Positions 1 through 8,699 of a stretch of DNA of 64,000 nt are shown here, in pieces (the stretch's first letter is position 1; every line of letters begins with the position of its first letter). The notes under the pieces are model-generated. The model had not been told where the DNA came from and did no database searches. It saw only the letters and a program-made list of their open reading frames with translations. The DNA comes from Azospirillum cavernae (GTDB taxonomy: Bacteria; Pseudomonadota; Alphaproteobacteria; Azospirillales; Azospirillaceae). The position numbers and the translations under genes are program-made. The stretch covers positions 1 through 64,000 of the forward strand of contig NZ_QYUL01000006.1 of assembly GCF_003590795.1 (NCBI RefSeq), written 5' to 3'.

Positions 1-103
1 GCCCGGCCGCCTCGATCGCCCGCTTGACGATCAGACGCCGCCGCCGGCTCCAAACAGATAAACCGGCCCAACGCCTTCAGGCGCCGAGGATGAGAGAGCG
101 TCT

Positions 104-1353
104 TCATGTGGGCGCGGTTTCCGAGTCGCTGACACGTGGACGGGGGCTTGGCGCGAGCAGGCCACGGGAGACCAGCGCCTGGGCGATGGCATCGGCGATG
201 GCGTCGGCAAACGCTGCGGTGTAATGGACGGCATCGACATAAGCGGTTCAGCGCGCTCGTCCTGAAGATCAGCCAGCCAGATGAAAGTGTCGCCCATGGG
301 CGAAGCCGCGACCCATTCCGCCATCCGCGCGTAACCCATCCCGGACCGCTCATGCCCGCACAGACCTGTGTCGGGTGCATCGCGATGTGATGGCGCAGGT
401 CGTAACGATAACCGGGAACGGGCTGCCAGACGAACACGCCCTCGTCCCGTTCTCTTCGGACACCGTTCGATCACGTTCTTGTTGAAGAGATAACGGCGGA
501 TGACCGCATCAGCCGCCATGGGCGTGAGCGATTCGGTGCGGTAGACGGCGGTCTGTTCCGTCCGTGTCAGATGGCGTCGATCAGGCCGGTCGATCAGACG
601 GGGAACCGGCAGGCTGTTCCAGACATGCGCAGAGCATGCCAATTCGGCCGGGAGCCGGTTTCGTCGAGCCCACTCCTCGCATGCCGCCGCAAGGCGTCCC
701 GGAAAATGGCTCCGGTCGCCGGAACCCCATCGTGGAAGTAGAAATCATTGAGGCCGTCGAGAAAGATCGCCATGTTCGGGATGTAGCCCCGACAGACAAG
801 GTCCAGATATAAAAGCGCTTCCTGCGAGGAGAAATAAGCGCCCCGGCCAAAGTTATAGATCTTCACCTGTTTCTTGGTCGAACCGGCCAAGGCGTCCTGA
901 AGCCGATTGGCGATGCCGGTCCAATCGGGACCGAAATGCATTGCCGTTGAACCGCCGAAAAAAAAGATCGGTGTACTGATCAGATGGTGGGGGCCAGGGA
1001 CCTTGCTCCATCACCGGGCGGAAGCCATGCTCGGACATGTTGAGGGTGATGCCCGTGACGGGCGAATGGCGAAATTCCACGAATGGCTCGTAGACATACC
1101 CGAACCTGTGCATGAGCCGGGTTTCCGCCTCGTACACCGGCCATTGTTCAGCGCTCAGCCGGAACCAGCCAAGGGCATGAGCCTTTAATGAACCATTGAG
1201 GCGCGAAAAAATATCATTCGGGTCGTCCTGAACGAAACGGGGCATTGCCGCGAGTACAGCCAGTGCCGCACCGTTCAAAAACATCAATGCCACGATAAGA
1301 TAAACAATGTAGATGCCGATCTGCGCCATGTTGGAAAACACCTTCTTTGCCAT
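104..1353 (-). pseudogene. SGNH/GDSL hydrolase-like envelope protein, broken by several frameshifts
   Basis: Three frames must be joined to read one protein. The N-terminus (ATG at 1353) has a membrane segment at about residues 10-32. The frame changes at an A8 run (958-965), after which come a GGST block and a GLNDF block matching SGNH motifs I and III. Frame changes further downstream (below about 640) lead to a VFVWQPVPGYRYDL stretch and finally DAVHYT, the Asp-x-x-His catalytic block, ending at a stop at 104-106. Such proteins are often acyltransferase or esterase-like enzymes acting on surface glycans, so the gene fits the neighbourhood. The breaks could be true decay or base-call errors. 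The family assignment rests on motifs only. Confidence 0.6.
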
Positions 1354-1569
1354 TCCATGGAATAGCCGCCTGACGCAGGCTTTTTTGAATTAGATAGCCC
1401 AAGGTTTCCTGCCAATCAACGCGTTTGCCGCGACGGGTGGCGGCTTTCCTGTACGGTTGCCGGACAGAGAACGGAAGCGGAGATCTGGACAGGGGGATTT
1501 CCAAAAAACCGCTGATCGTCTATGGAGTTCCTGGGCGCAACGCGCGACCTTATGCGAGGAGCCGCAAAG

Positions 1570-2555
1570 ATGTCCACGGCAGGAGCCACCCCCGGCAACA
1601 CTCCCACCGCCAACTTGGCCGCCGAAGCGGCCGCTTTCGACCAAAGGATCCAGGAGCGCGTGGCCGCTGGCTTTGTGCCGGACCTACGACGGATGGCGCC
1701 TTGCGATTACTTCTACAAAAGCTTCTGGCGGGATCCGCATTTCGCCAACCTGTTCGTGGGGTGGAGCGTTGATCGCTACCTGCAACTCTTGAGCGATCGC
1801 TGCGGTCCCGGCCAACGCATCCTAGATGTCGGCTGCGGTCCCGGATACGTCTCGCTTGAACTGGCGCGCGCCGGGCATCACGTCACCGGCATCGACATCT
1901 CCGAAGCCAACATCGACATCGCGCGTCAAACCCTGGCGCAGAATCCCTGGCACGAGGGATTCGGCTCGCTCGACTACCAAATTACCCCGCTGCACGCGGT
2001 CAAGGGGTGCTGGGACGTGGTGCTGTTTTCAGTGTCGCTGCACCATATGCCCGATGTGGCGGCGGCGGTCGCCCACGCCCACACGCTGGTGCGTCCCAGC
2101 GGTTGGCTCTTGACGTGGGAGCCGTGCCACGACCGCTTCACCGAACGGGACGCGGCGACCGTGGCGCTGGTCCGCACCCTTCTCGCGCTTACCGGTCACT
2201 GGTATGAACCGGCGGACATCGCCAACCTGACGGACGAGAACAGCCTTGCCGCGCATGTCCGCGATGTATGGTCGGAGTACGTGTTCGAACGCGACCCGTC
2301 CGAACCGGATGGTCAGTCCCCAACGATCTGGCGGCGGACGGCGCGGCGATCCTGGCCGCCCTACGGGGCCGCTTCGAAGAGACGGACTTCTTCCCCGGCT
2401 ATTCCTACATCTACCGCCTGCTGGGCGGTATCCGCGGCGACGCGGCAACGGTCCGGCGGTTGGCCGACGCGATCACCCTGTTCGACCGGCTGTCGGTTAA
2501 GTCTTGGGGGCAAAATCCCAACCATTTCTTCTTCATGGGCCGACGCCGCGACTGA
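1570..2555 (+). pseudogene. Class I SAM-dependent methyltransferase, single frameshift
   Basis: The start ATG at 1570 follows an AGGAG at a good distance; an upstream in-frame ATG at 1522 lacks one. The SAM-binding motif I, ILDVGCGPGY, lies near residue 82, followed by an acidic loop (GIDIS) and a post-motif SLHHMPD. This is the type 11/12 fold seen in small-molecule, lipid and sugar methyltransferases. After about 2320 the frame must shift by one base for the C-terminus (FFPGYSYIYRLLGG, then SWGQNPNHFFFMG) to continue to a stop at 2555. The shift point is the C run at 2318-2321; one extra C would restore the frame. The substrate is unknown; a sugar or lipid in the glycan locus is plausible. 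Confidence 0.7.
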
Positions 2556-2572
2556 GCGGACCCTCCCCGCCC

Positions 2573-3004
2573 GTAATTTCTTCCGTAATGGGCGGTTGGT
2601 CGTCAAGCCCCCGAATGGATCATGTCGCCGGTTTCATGCTTCCGTCCGTGGTCAGCACGTGGCCGCCACACCATGCGGTCAGAAGGAAGCCGCGAGCCGA
2701 TCTCACAGAGCGTGACGCCCGTCCGCAAGGGCGGGTTCACCAGCAATTGCCCGGCTTCATCGGATCCTGCGTCCCGGCGACGGGACCTCGGGCGGCTGGG
2801 CCGCTGATCAGCCCGACCGGAAACGGTTTGGTTCTTATGCGGCGGCGGTCTCCTTGCCGAAGCGGAAGTCGGCGCCCCCCACATCCGGTGGCGGACAGTG
2901 GCCAGCTTGCGCGCCAAGGCGACCTTGGCGCGCATCATGCCGCAGCGCTTGGCCACGTCCAGCGCCCAGCGCGAGAGTGTCAGGAATTCCGTGTGTGGCC
3001 GGGC
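2573..3004 (-). repeat. Inverted copy 1 of IS110-family 3' end (432 bp)
   Basis: This block is the reverse complement of 4245-4680 with only a few substitutions. The 4-bp length difference comes from one G run, 6 bases here and 10 there. Read on the minus strand it encodes the C-terminus of an IS110-family transposase (MRAKVALARKLATVRHRMW), with the frame lost at the short G run, followed by about 260 bp of noncoding tail. A third, partly deleted copy lies at 33978-34427. Confidence 0.8.
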
Positions 3005-4244
3005 GGTTGACCAATTTCAGGCCATAGCCCAGGTGAAGCGCTCACCGAAGAGGATGGCGAGCTGGGCCTTGGCCATGCACCACTCACGCGTCGGCATGGT
3101 CCGCTCTTTTTCGGTTCAGTTCAAGACCAGGAAGAACAGCTTGATGGCGGCTTCGTCGGTCGGGAAATGGCCCTGCGCCCGCACCGCTCGCCGCAGCTTG
3201 GCGTTGAACGGCTCGATGGCGTTTATGGTGTAGAGGATGCGCCGCACCTCGGCTGGAAAAACATAGAACGGCACGACCTCACTCCAGGCCCGCCGCCAGA
3301 TTTGGCCGATGGCCGGGCATTTCGGCCCCAGGGGCTGTCCTCGAAGGCGGTGAGCGCGGCCTCTCCGGCGGCGGCATCGATGGTCCGGTAAAGGTCCTTC
3401 AGCGCGGTGGCGACCGCCTTCCGGTCCTTCCACGATACGAACTCAAGGCTGCCGCGCAACAGATGCACGATGCAGCTTTGGACCAGCGTGTCGGGGAAGG
3501 CGGCGCGGATGGCGTCGGGGAAGCCCTTCAATCCATCGACCACCGCCAGCAGGATGTCCTCGACGACGCGGTTCTTCCGCTCGTTCATCACCCGCAGCCA
3601 GAACTTGGCGCCCTCGTTCTGTTCCAGCCAAAGACCCAGCACCTCCTTGGCGCCGTCGGCACGCACGCCGAGGGCGACATGGACCGCCTTGTTGCGAACC
3701 AACGCTGCGCGGGCTTACGCCGCCTTCGGCGACGGTCCTGCTCGCCATCGCGGATCTTGACGCGCAGGGCGTCGAAGAACACCAGCGGGTAGACCGCGCC
3801 TCCAGCGGCCGCGCCTGCCAGCTGACGGTCTCGTCCAGCACGGCGTCGGTCACCGCGCTGATCAGGTCGGGCGACACCTCCACCCCATACAGCTCGCGCA
3901 GGTGGCCGGTGATCTCCCACACGCTCATGCCGCGCACGTACAGCGACACGATCTTGTCGTCGAAGCCGGGAAACCGGCGCTGGTACTTTGCGATCAGTTG
4001 CGGGCCGAAGCTGGCCCGGCGGTCCCGTGGGATCTCCAGTTCCAACGCTCCGGCGCCGGTCAGCACCGTCTTGCGACCGTAGCCGTTGCGGCTGTTGCCG
4101 GCCTCCGCCTCGCTGGCCAGATGATGGTCCATCTCGGCGTTCAAGGCGCGCTCGCTCAGCGCCTTCTTCAGCCCGTCCAGCAGGGCGTCCGGTATGACAG
4201 GCGGTTTGCGACGGGCCATTCGAGGTCTCCTTCTTCCTCAGTAT
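3005..4244 (-). mobile_element. Degenerate IS256-family insertion between inverted IS110 ends
   Basis: The 1.24-kb segment between the two inverted IS110-like blocks is filled by one transposase reading frame of the IS256/Mutator type. I could not identify convincing terminal inverted repeats or a target duplication at the junctions, so the exact IS boundaries are those of the surrounding repeats. Confidence 0.65.
3017..4219 (-). pseudogene. IS256-family transposase, multiple frameshifts
   Basis: The N-terminus (MARRKPPVIPDALLDGL) starts at 4219 and carries the typical ALNAEMDHHL and RNGYGRKTV elements. The frame is lost near 3790 after VFFDALRVKIRDG, which holds the first catalytic Asp. It resumes with HVALGVRADGAKEVLGLW and the second Asp near VVDGLKGFPDAI, shifts near 3330, gives IYTINAIEPFNAKLRRAV, and shifts again to end LAILFGERFTWAMA at 3017. 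All parts of a normal ~400-residue Mutator transposase are present, so only small indels have inactivated it. Confidence 0.8.
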
Positions 4245-4680
4245 GCCCGGCCACACACGGAATTCCTGACACTCTCGCGCTGGGCGCTGGACGTGGCCAA
4301 GCGCTGCGGCATGATGCGCGCCAAGGTCGCCCTGGCGCGCAAGCTGGCCACTGTCCGCCACCGGATGTGGGGGGGGGGCGCCGACTTCCGCTTCGGCAAG
4401 GAGACCGCCACCGCATAAGAACCAAACCGTTTCCGGTCGGGCTGATCAGCGGCCCAGCCGCCCGAGGTCCCGTCGCCGGGACGGAGGATCCGATGAAGCC
4501 GGGCAATTTCTGGTGAACCCGCCCTTGCGGACGGGCATCACGCTCTGTGAGATCGGCTCGCGGCTTCCTTCTGACCGCATGGTGTGGCGGCCACGTGCTG
4601 ACCACGGACGGAAGCATGAAACCGGCGACGTGATCCATTCGGGGGCTTGACGACCAACGGCCCATTACGGAAGAAATTAC
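4245..4680 (+). repeat. Inverted copy 2 of IS110-family 3' end (436 bp)
   Basis: This is the mirror partner of 2573-3004. Here a 10-base G run keeps the frame open to the natural end of the transposase (GGGADFRFGKETATA, stop at 4416-4418). About 260 bp of noncoding tail follow, with GC-rich hairpins such as GTCCCG-TCGC-CGGGAC and CCCGCCC-TTGC-GGACGGG. No 5' part of the transposase is attached, so this is a fragment and not a working element. Confidence 0.75.
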
Positions 4681-4720
4681 CAAGCAAACGCCACCTCACC
4701 GAAGACGATCAGGACCATCG

Positions 4721-4753
4721 CCGAATTTGCAGCATCTTAACGGACGCTATCGA
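4721..4753 (+). repeat. 33-bp sequence shared, inverted, with 40580-40612
   Basis: The stretch around CATCTTAACGGACGCTATCGA recurs in reverse orientation at 40580-40612 next to an IS256 N-terminal remnant, with only three or four mismatches. It is probably the terminal sequence of an insertion element otherwise lost here. Confidence 0.5.
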
Positions 4754-4788
4754 AATCGCTGCCCAATTGAGCCAGTGGCGGAGTCACA

Positions 4789-4817
4789 TTGACAGAATCA
4801 ATGCGGAGTGATATTGG
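4789..4817 (+). promoter_or_regulatory. Candidate sigma70 promoter of the sulfotransferase gene
   Basis: TTGACA (4789-4794) and TATTGG (4812-4817) are separated by 17 bases in an AT-rich stretch 92 bp before the sulfotransferase ATG. The -35 box is perfect and the -10 moderate. Confidence 0.4.
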
Positions 4818-4908
4818 TCCCCGCAAAATCAGGGTCCAACCAAGAATTACATTGTTGCTATCTTGGTGATCTCTGAAGAGGCAAAAATCTTATTGTTATG
4901 AGAGAACT

Positions 4909-5820
4909 ATGAAATTCCACATGCACACAGAGGTCACCTCCATCGTCGAAAATTCCATCTTTATAACGGGTGGATCACGCTCTGGAACGACGATGATGAG
5001 TCGTCTCGTGAATTCTCTGTCGAATGTGGAAAATTTTTTTGAACATCCTTTTGTTTACCTTCATTTTTATCTTATCGATAAAATCGAGGAGAGCGCTTGG
5101 CGCTTTCAGTTGGAAGGATTCCTAGTCGAAGAGTTGATGCTACAAGCAATGTGTGGGCGGATTCTCAATTTCAATTCGCATGATGATTCTTGGGTTTTCC
5201 ATGGTCGTCCACGCGAGGAAATCGAAGCTCGAATGGCGCGGACTTGGCGCCGACAGGAAGCGTTCCCGCTCATGCTTGATCGCAGACTTGCATTCAAAAT
5301 GCCGGAAATGCTTCCGCAGCTTGATCGTTTAAAGATGTACTACCCCAACATGACATCCTTGGTTATGTTGCGACGCCCAGAAAGCGTGATCTCTTCAGTT
5401 ATGAAGAAGGGCTGGTATTCGGACGATCAGATGCAGGGTATAAATGGGGAGTTTATCTTTAAGACTGGATACAGCAAGAGAATTCCACCTTGGGTTCCCG
5501 ACGGAATGGAGGAGAAATATATTGCAATGCCTGAAGTTGAACGGGCAGCTTTCTGCTATATTCTCCAGTATGAAAATCTAATATCTCGCAAAGACTGCGT
5601 GGTTGTTGATTACGATAAGATGATGCTTGATCCATATAATTATTTTTCTGCGGTGTGCGAACGAATTGGATGCAGCTTTGGATCTCTGACGAATGAAATA
5701 ATTCAAAGTATTCGAGAGCCGTCTAAAGACAGATCTGTTGAAGTCAATATGATTACTCCTGAGTATCGTCAAAAAATATCTGACGTTTATGAGACATGCC
5801 GAGCGCTTGCCATCAGATAA
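4909..5820 (+). CDS. PAPS-dependent sulfotransferase-like protein
   Basis: This intact 303-residue protein has the sulfotransferase 5'-phosphosulfate-binding P-loop-like motif near its N-terminus (FITGGSRSGTTMMSRLV, about residues 18-34). A 3'-phosphate-binding segment follows near residue 154 (MLRRPESVISSV). The family transfers sulfate from PAPS to sugars, lipids or proteins; the acceptor here is unknown. The gene is markedly richer in A+T than its neighbours and lies between IS110 and IS5 remnants, which points to recent acquisition. GAGAG lies just before the ATG. No PAPS synthesis gene is in the window. Confidence 0.75.
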   Translation: MKFHMHTEVTSIVENSIFITGGSRSGTTMMSRLVNSLSNVENFFEHPFVYLHFYLIDKIEESAWRFQLEGFLVEELMLQAMCGRILNFNSHDDSWVFHGRPREEIEARMARTWRRQEAFPLMLDRRLAFKMPEMLPQLDRLKMYYPNMTSLVMLRRPESVISSVMKKGWYSDDQMQGINGEFIFKTGYSKRIPPWVPDGMEEKYIAMPEVERAAFCYILQYENLISRKDCVVVDYDKMMLDPYNYFSAVCERIGCSFGSLTNEIIQSIREPSKDRSVEVNMITPEYRQKISDVYETCRALAIR

Positions 5821-5829
5821 ACGATTACT

Positions 5830-6085
5830 TTAAGAGTCTGTTCGACAGCCTGTACAGTGGGGAACTCGTCGGAGTGGCATGGTGCCCATAGCGATCAGAA
5901 TCATGCCGCCTGACACATCGATGCGTCGTTTGAAATCGCGGACCAATCGTCTCGAACGTGTCATCCATCTGAAAATTCGCTCGACAACCCATCGTCTTGG
6001 CAGAAGCTTGAAGCCCAAGTTCAGCATCGGTGCGTTTGACGATTTCGATCGTGAAGTCGAGGTGGGCGGCTTTGTCCATTAATTC
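5830..6085 (-). pseudogene. IS5-family transposase, C-terminal remnant
   Basis: The minus strand reads TIEIVKRTD in one frame and then LPRRWVVERIFRWMTRSRRL and IDVSGGMILIAMG in another. These are the hallmark C-terminal segments of IS5/IS427-group transposases. The N-terminal half and catalytic Asp residues are absent. A separate N-terminal half of an IS5-type transposase lies at 41130-41419 on the same strand. Confidence 0.75.
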
Positions 6086-6251
6086 TACTATGCCATAGAG
6101 TGCGCAGTTGATGGCGGCAGGGACATCGTTGGAGATTTCGAGCGAGCATCCGGACGATAGCGATGCGCAGGGTGGCAATGGACGTCGGGACATGGCCTTC
6201 AAGACAGAGCGGCGGAACTCGGGTCAGTACATTATTGGGACTCAGATATAC

Positions 6252-6267
6252 GGTAGGGCGCCCTACC
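6252..6267. terminator. Perfect 16-bp palindrome at the end of the recombinase gene
   Basis: GGTAGGGCGCCCTACC overlaps the stop codon of the minus-strand recombinase gene. It has no T run, so it may be a simple hairpin end, a recombinase binding site or both. Confidence 0.35.
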
Positions 6268-6838
6268 CCGGCAGCATCGCTTGGCGATGGGCGGCGATGA
6301 GACGCGAGACGGTCGCTTCACTGATGTTGTAGAGGCGAGCCATCTGCGCCGCCGTCCGCCGTCCGGATAGGACGTTGTCGATGACATCCGCCTGCTGGAC
6401 GGGATTGAGCTTGTGCCGGCGGCCTCCAATTCGGCCTTCCGCCCGCGCCGCCGCCAAGCCGGCCCGGGTCCGTTCCCGGATCATGGCGCGCTCGAATTCG
6501 GCGAAGGCGCCGACCATCTGCATCATCATGCGGCCGGCGGGGATCGTGGTGTCGACGGCCTCGGTCACCGAACGGAAGCCGGCGCCCCTCTCCTCGATCC
6601 GGTCCAAGATCGCCAGCAGATCCTTCAACGACCGTGACAGCCGGTCGAGCTTCCAAACCACGACGACATCCTCGGTCCGGATCTGGTCGAGCAGGCGGTG
6701 CAACTCCGGCCGATCCCAGCAGCCGCCGGACGCGGTCTCTTCGAAGAAGCGCTCCACCCCGGCCTGGGTCAAGGCGCGGCGTTGAAGGGCGGTGCTCTGG
6801 TCGTCGCCCTTGGAGACCCGGAGGTAGCCGAGAAGCAA
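6263..6838 (-). CDS. Serine recombinase (resolvase/invertase family), small
   Basis: This 191-residue protein has the resolvase catalytic domain: YLRVSKGDDQ with nucleophile Ser9, then VVVWKLDRLSRSL, and the E-helix region GAFAEFERAMIRERT. It ends in a C-terminal helix-turn-helix (TAAQMARLYNISEATVSRLI). Length and order match Tn3-type resolvases and DNA invertases. The start is TTG at 6838, preceded by GAAAGGG. An AAACG(N2)CGTTT imperfect palindrome lies 17 bp upstream and may be its operator or recombination site. It lies beside an ISAs1 element and may be the relic of a lost transposon. Confidence 0.85.
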   Translation of the reverse strand: MLLGYLRVSKGDDQSTALQRRALTQAGVERFFEETASGGCWDRPELHRLLDQIRTEDVVVVWKLDRLSRSLKDLLAILDRIEERGAGFRSVTEAVDTTIPAGRMMMQMVGAFAEFERAMIRERTRAGLAAARAEGRIGGRRHKLNPVQQADVIDNVLSGRRTAAQMARLYNISEATVSRLIAAHRQAMLPG

Positions 6839-6854
6839 GGTGCCACCCTTTCAC

Positions 6855-6866
6855 AAACGTCCGTTT
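6855..6866. promoter_or_regulatory. Imperfect palindrome AAACGtcCGTTT upstream of recombinase
   Basis: The same AAACG-N2-CGTTT arrangement occurs at 8625-8636 upstream of the second serine recombinase. It is a plausible resolvase operator or res half-site. Confidence 0.35.
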
Positions 6867-6901
6867 TTGGAAGCGTATCGCGCTTCCCGAGCGGGCTTGA
6901 C

Positions 6902-8125
6902 GCAGGGCAATCGCTTGAAAGTTATCCGGCCGCCAGAGTGATGGCTTTTCGCAGGTAGTCGTCATCCCAAGCGGCTGTTTTTCGCCGGACTTTCAGGCTT
7001 GCCTTGTCAGGAATCGCGCGGAAGAGGTTGAGAGCGGAATGACGGATCACAGCCATATTGGCGGGTCTGTTTTCGGTTCTCAGGCGCATGAGGTCGTCGT
7101 GGAAGACGACGTCGAGGACCCAGTGGAGGCGGTTTTCGATGCCCCAGTGGGCGCGGACGGCTCGGGCGAACTGAGCGGCGGACAGCGGCGCTGACGACAG
7201 GTAATAGCGTCGGGCTGTGCTGGTTTTGCCGTCTTTTTCGACGTCGGCCTCGATCATGCCGATCATGGCGAGGCCAGGGAAACGGGGTTCTCCGGGAAAG
7301 CGGCGGTTGGTGGTGAGCCAAGCGACGTCATGGCTGACGGCGTGGCGCCGGATCTCAATCCGGCCATGGTCGCCATCGGTGGTCTCATGGCGGTCAAAGG
7401 CGTCGCCTGGCTCTTGATGAAAGAACAGCCGCACGTCATCGGCCAGGGTTGGCCAGTTGTCTTTGAGGGCAAGGAGATAATCGGCGTCCTTGGCGCGGAT
7501 GGCTTCGGCGATGGACCGCTGGCAGCCCATCGCGTCGATGGTGACCAAGGCTCCTTTGAGTTCAAGACGCTCCAACAGCGCCGGGATCGCGGTGATTTCG
7601 TTGCTCTTGGCCGCCACGGCTTCCTGCCCCAAGACCAGACGCTGGCGGCTGGCCCAGGCCGACACGGTGTGGAGCGGGCTTTCCTCAGCCCGCCGCGCCC
7701 GGCGCGAGGTTTTGCCGTCGATGGCGACGATGTCCGGGTCGCCATCGCGCAGATCCGCCACCCAAGCGGAAAAACAGGCGGAAAACAGCCTGGCCGGCAG
7801 AGCGTTCATCACGTCGTTGAGCGTATCGTGCGAGGGAATACCTCGCTCGAAGGGCAAAAGGCTGCGCAGAAAATCCTCTTTGCGCCGCGCCCAGCGTTCG
7901 ATTTCAACGAAATCTTCCCCTCCCGCCATCGTGCCGCACAGGATCACCAATAGGATTTCCGGCAGCGGATACACCACTTTCCAAGCCTGGCGCGGATCCT
8001 CCAGCGCCGAAAAATGATCCAAAAGCGACCGTGCCTGCATGGGATGAGCCTCCGATTCGAGGCCCTCTATGAATCACAGCAAGCCCCGTACCGGAATCCC
8101 CCTCGTCTTCAAGCGATTGCCCTGC
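6902..8125 (-). mobile_element. ISAs1-family insertion sequence, apparently complete
   Basis: An 18-bp terminal inverted repeat (GCAGGGCAATCGCTTGAA at 6902-6919, its complement at 8108-8125) brackets one intact transposase gene. I see no clear target duplication. The same terminal sequence, with the transposase start codon, recurs as a fragment at 23746. Confidence 0.8.
6922..8040 (-). CDS. ISAs1-family transposase
   Basis: This intact 372-residue protein has the DDE transposase pattern of ISAs1 elements: an N-terminal domain (HFSALEDPRQ), VAIDGKTSRRA with the first Asp, ALVTIDAMGCQ with the second, and HWGIENRLHWVLDVVFHDD with the catalytic Glu. The length is normal for the family and no frame breaks are visible. 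The start ATG at 8040 lies about 70 bp inside the right terminal repeat. This is one of the few mobile elements here that could still be active. Confidence 0.9.
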   Translation of the reverse strand: MQARSLLDHFSALEDPRQAWKVVYPLPEILLVILCGTMAGGEDFVEIERWARRKEDFLRSLLPFERGIPSHDTLNDVMNALPARLFSACFSAWVADLRDGDPDIVAIDGKTSRRARRAEESPLHTVSAWASRQRLVLGQEAVAAKSNEITAIPALLERLELKGALVTIDAMGCQRSIAEAIRAKDADYLLALKDNWPTLADDVRLFFHQEPGDAFDRHETTDGDHGRIEIRRHAVSHDVAWLTTNRRFPGEPRFPGLAMIGMIEADVEKDGKTSTARRYYLSSAPLSAAQFARAVRAHWGIENRLHWVLDVVFHDDLMRLRTENRPANMAVIRHSALNLFRAIPDKASLKVRRKTAAWDDDYLRKAITLAAG

Positions 8126-8699
8126 CTTAGACGATCAACGATTGATTTTAATGATAGCAAAGTATTAGTTTTCTTCTGAGCTATCGATATCTTCTCTGTC
8201 AGTCGTGAGGAGCGCGGTCGGCTTGCAAGGGCGAAGATGGCTATCTTCGACATTGTCTGCCGTTGTCGGGCAGTTCATGCGAAAAGCCGGATTCCAAGGG
8301 GTTGGGGTACTGCCGCGTCTCGGTTTTGCAGACCGGCTCATGCAAAATGTCGGCAGTTCATGCGAAAAGTCCGTTTCAGGAATCACGGGATCATCTTCAA
8401 CCCATTGGAAATCGGGAGTTTATCCCAAAACAGCCCTCGTCTTCCGCAGTGTTGGCCAGCCCCGTCAGGCGACTGTTTGGTCTGGGATTTTGTCGCGCGG
8501 CATCTGCGCGCCGACGGCCGCCGAGCGGGAGGAATGGAGTGGTCCAACTGGGGGCCTGTTCCGGCTTCCGTTCCGCCCGCTCAGCCCCCCTTGCGGACCG
8601 CTGTAAAGGAATTGGCGCGCTCTGAAACGACCGTTTACTCTCATTCTCATAGACTTTACAAAGGGGTATCCTGACGCTTTTTTCAGCTTGGAATCCGCC
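8126..8699. other. Noncoding stretch with repeated 18-mer, upstream of recombinase
   Basis: No convincing gene. An exact 18-bp direct repeat, GGCAGTTCATGCGAAAAG, occurs at 8269-8286 and 8352-8369, with a partly similar CTCATGCAAAATG between. The arrangement resembles spaced recombinase or transposase binding sites. The rest has no recognisable content. Confidence 0.4.
8625..8636. promoter_or_regulatory. Imperfect palindrome AAACGacCGTTT upstream of recombinase
   Basis: Matches the pattern at 6855-6866 and lies 64 bp before the ATG of the larger serine recombinase. Confidence 0.35.

Noticed and set aside
31..642. 203-codon minus-strand frame as an independent gene
   Set aside because: It contains two out-of-phase pieces of the SGNH-like pseudogene and is better explained as part of it.
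2504..3010. 168-codon plus-strand frame over the IS110 tail
   Set aside because: It is repeated at the other copies of the tail but has no protein resemblance; the real coding sense is the opposite strand.
8205..8674. Overlapping small plus-strand frames before the large recombinase
   Set aside because: No motif, no ribosome site, and they span the repeated 18-mers; treated as noncoding.
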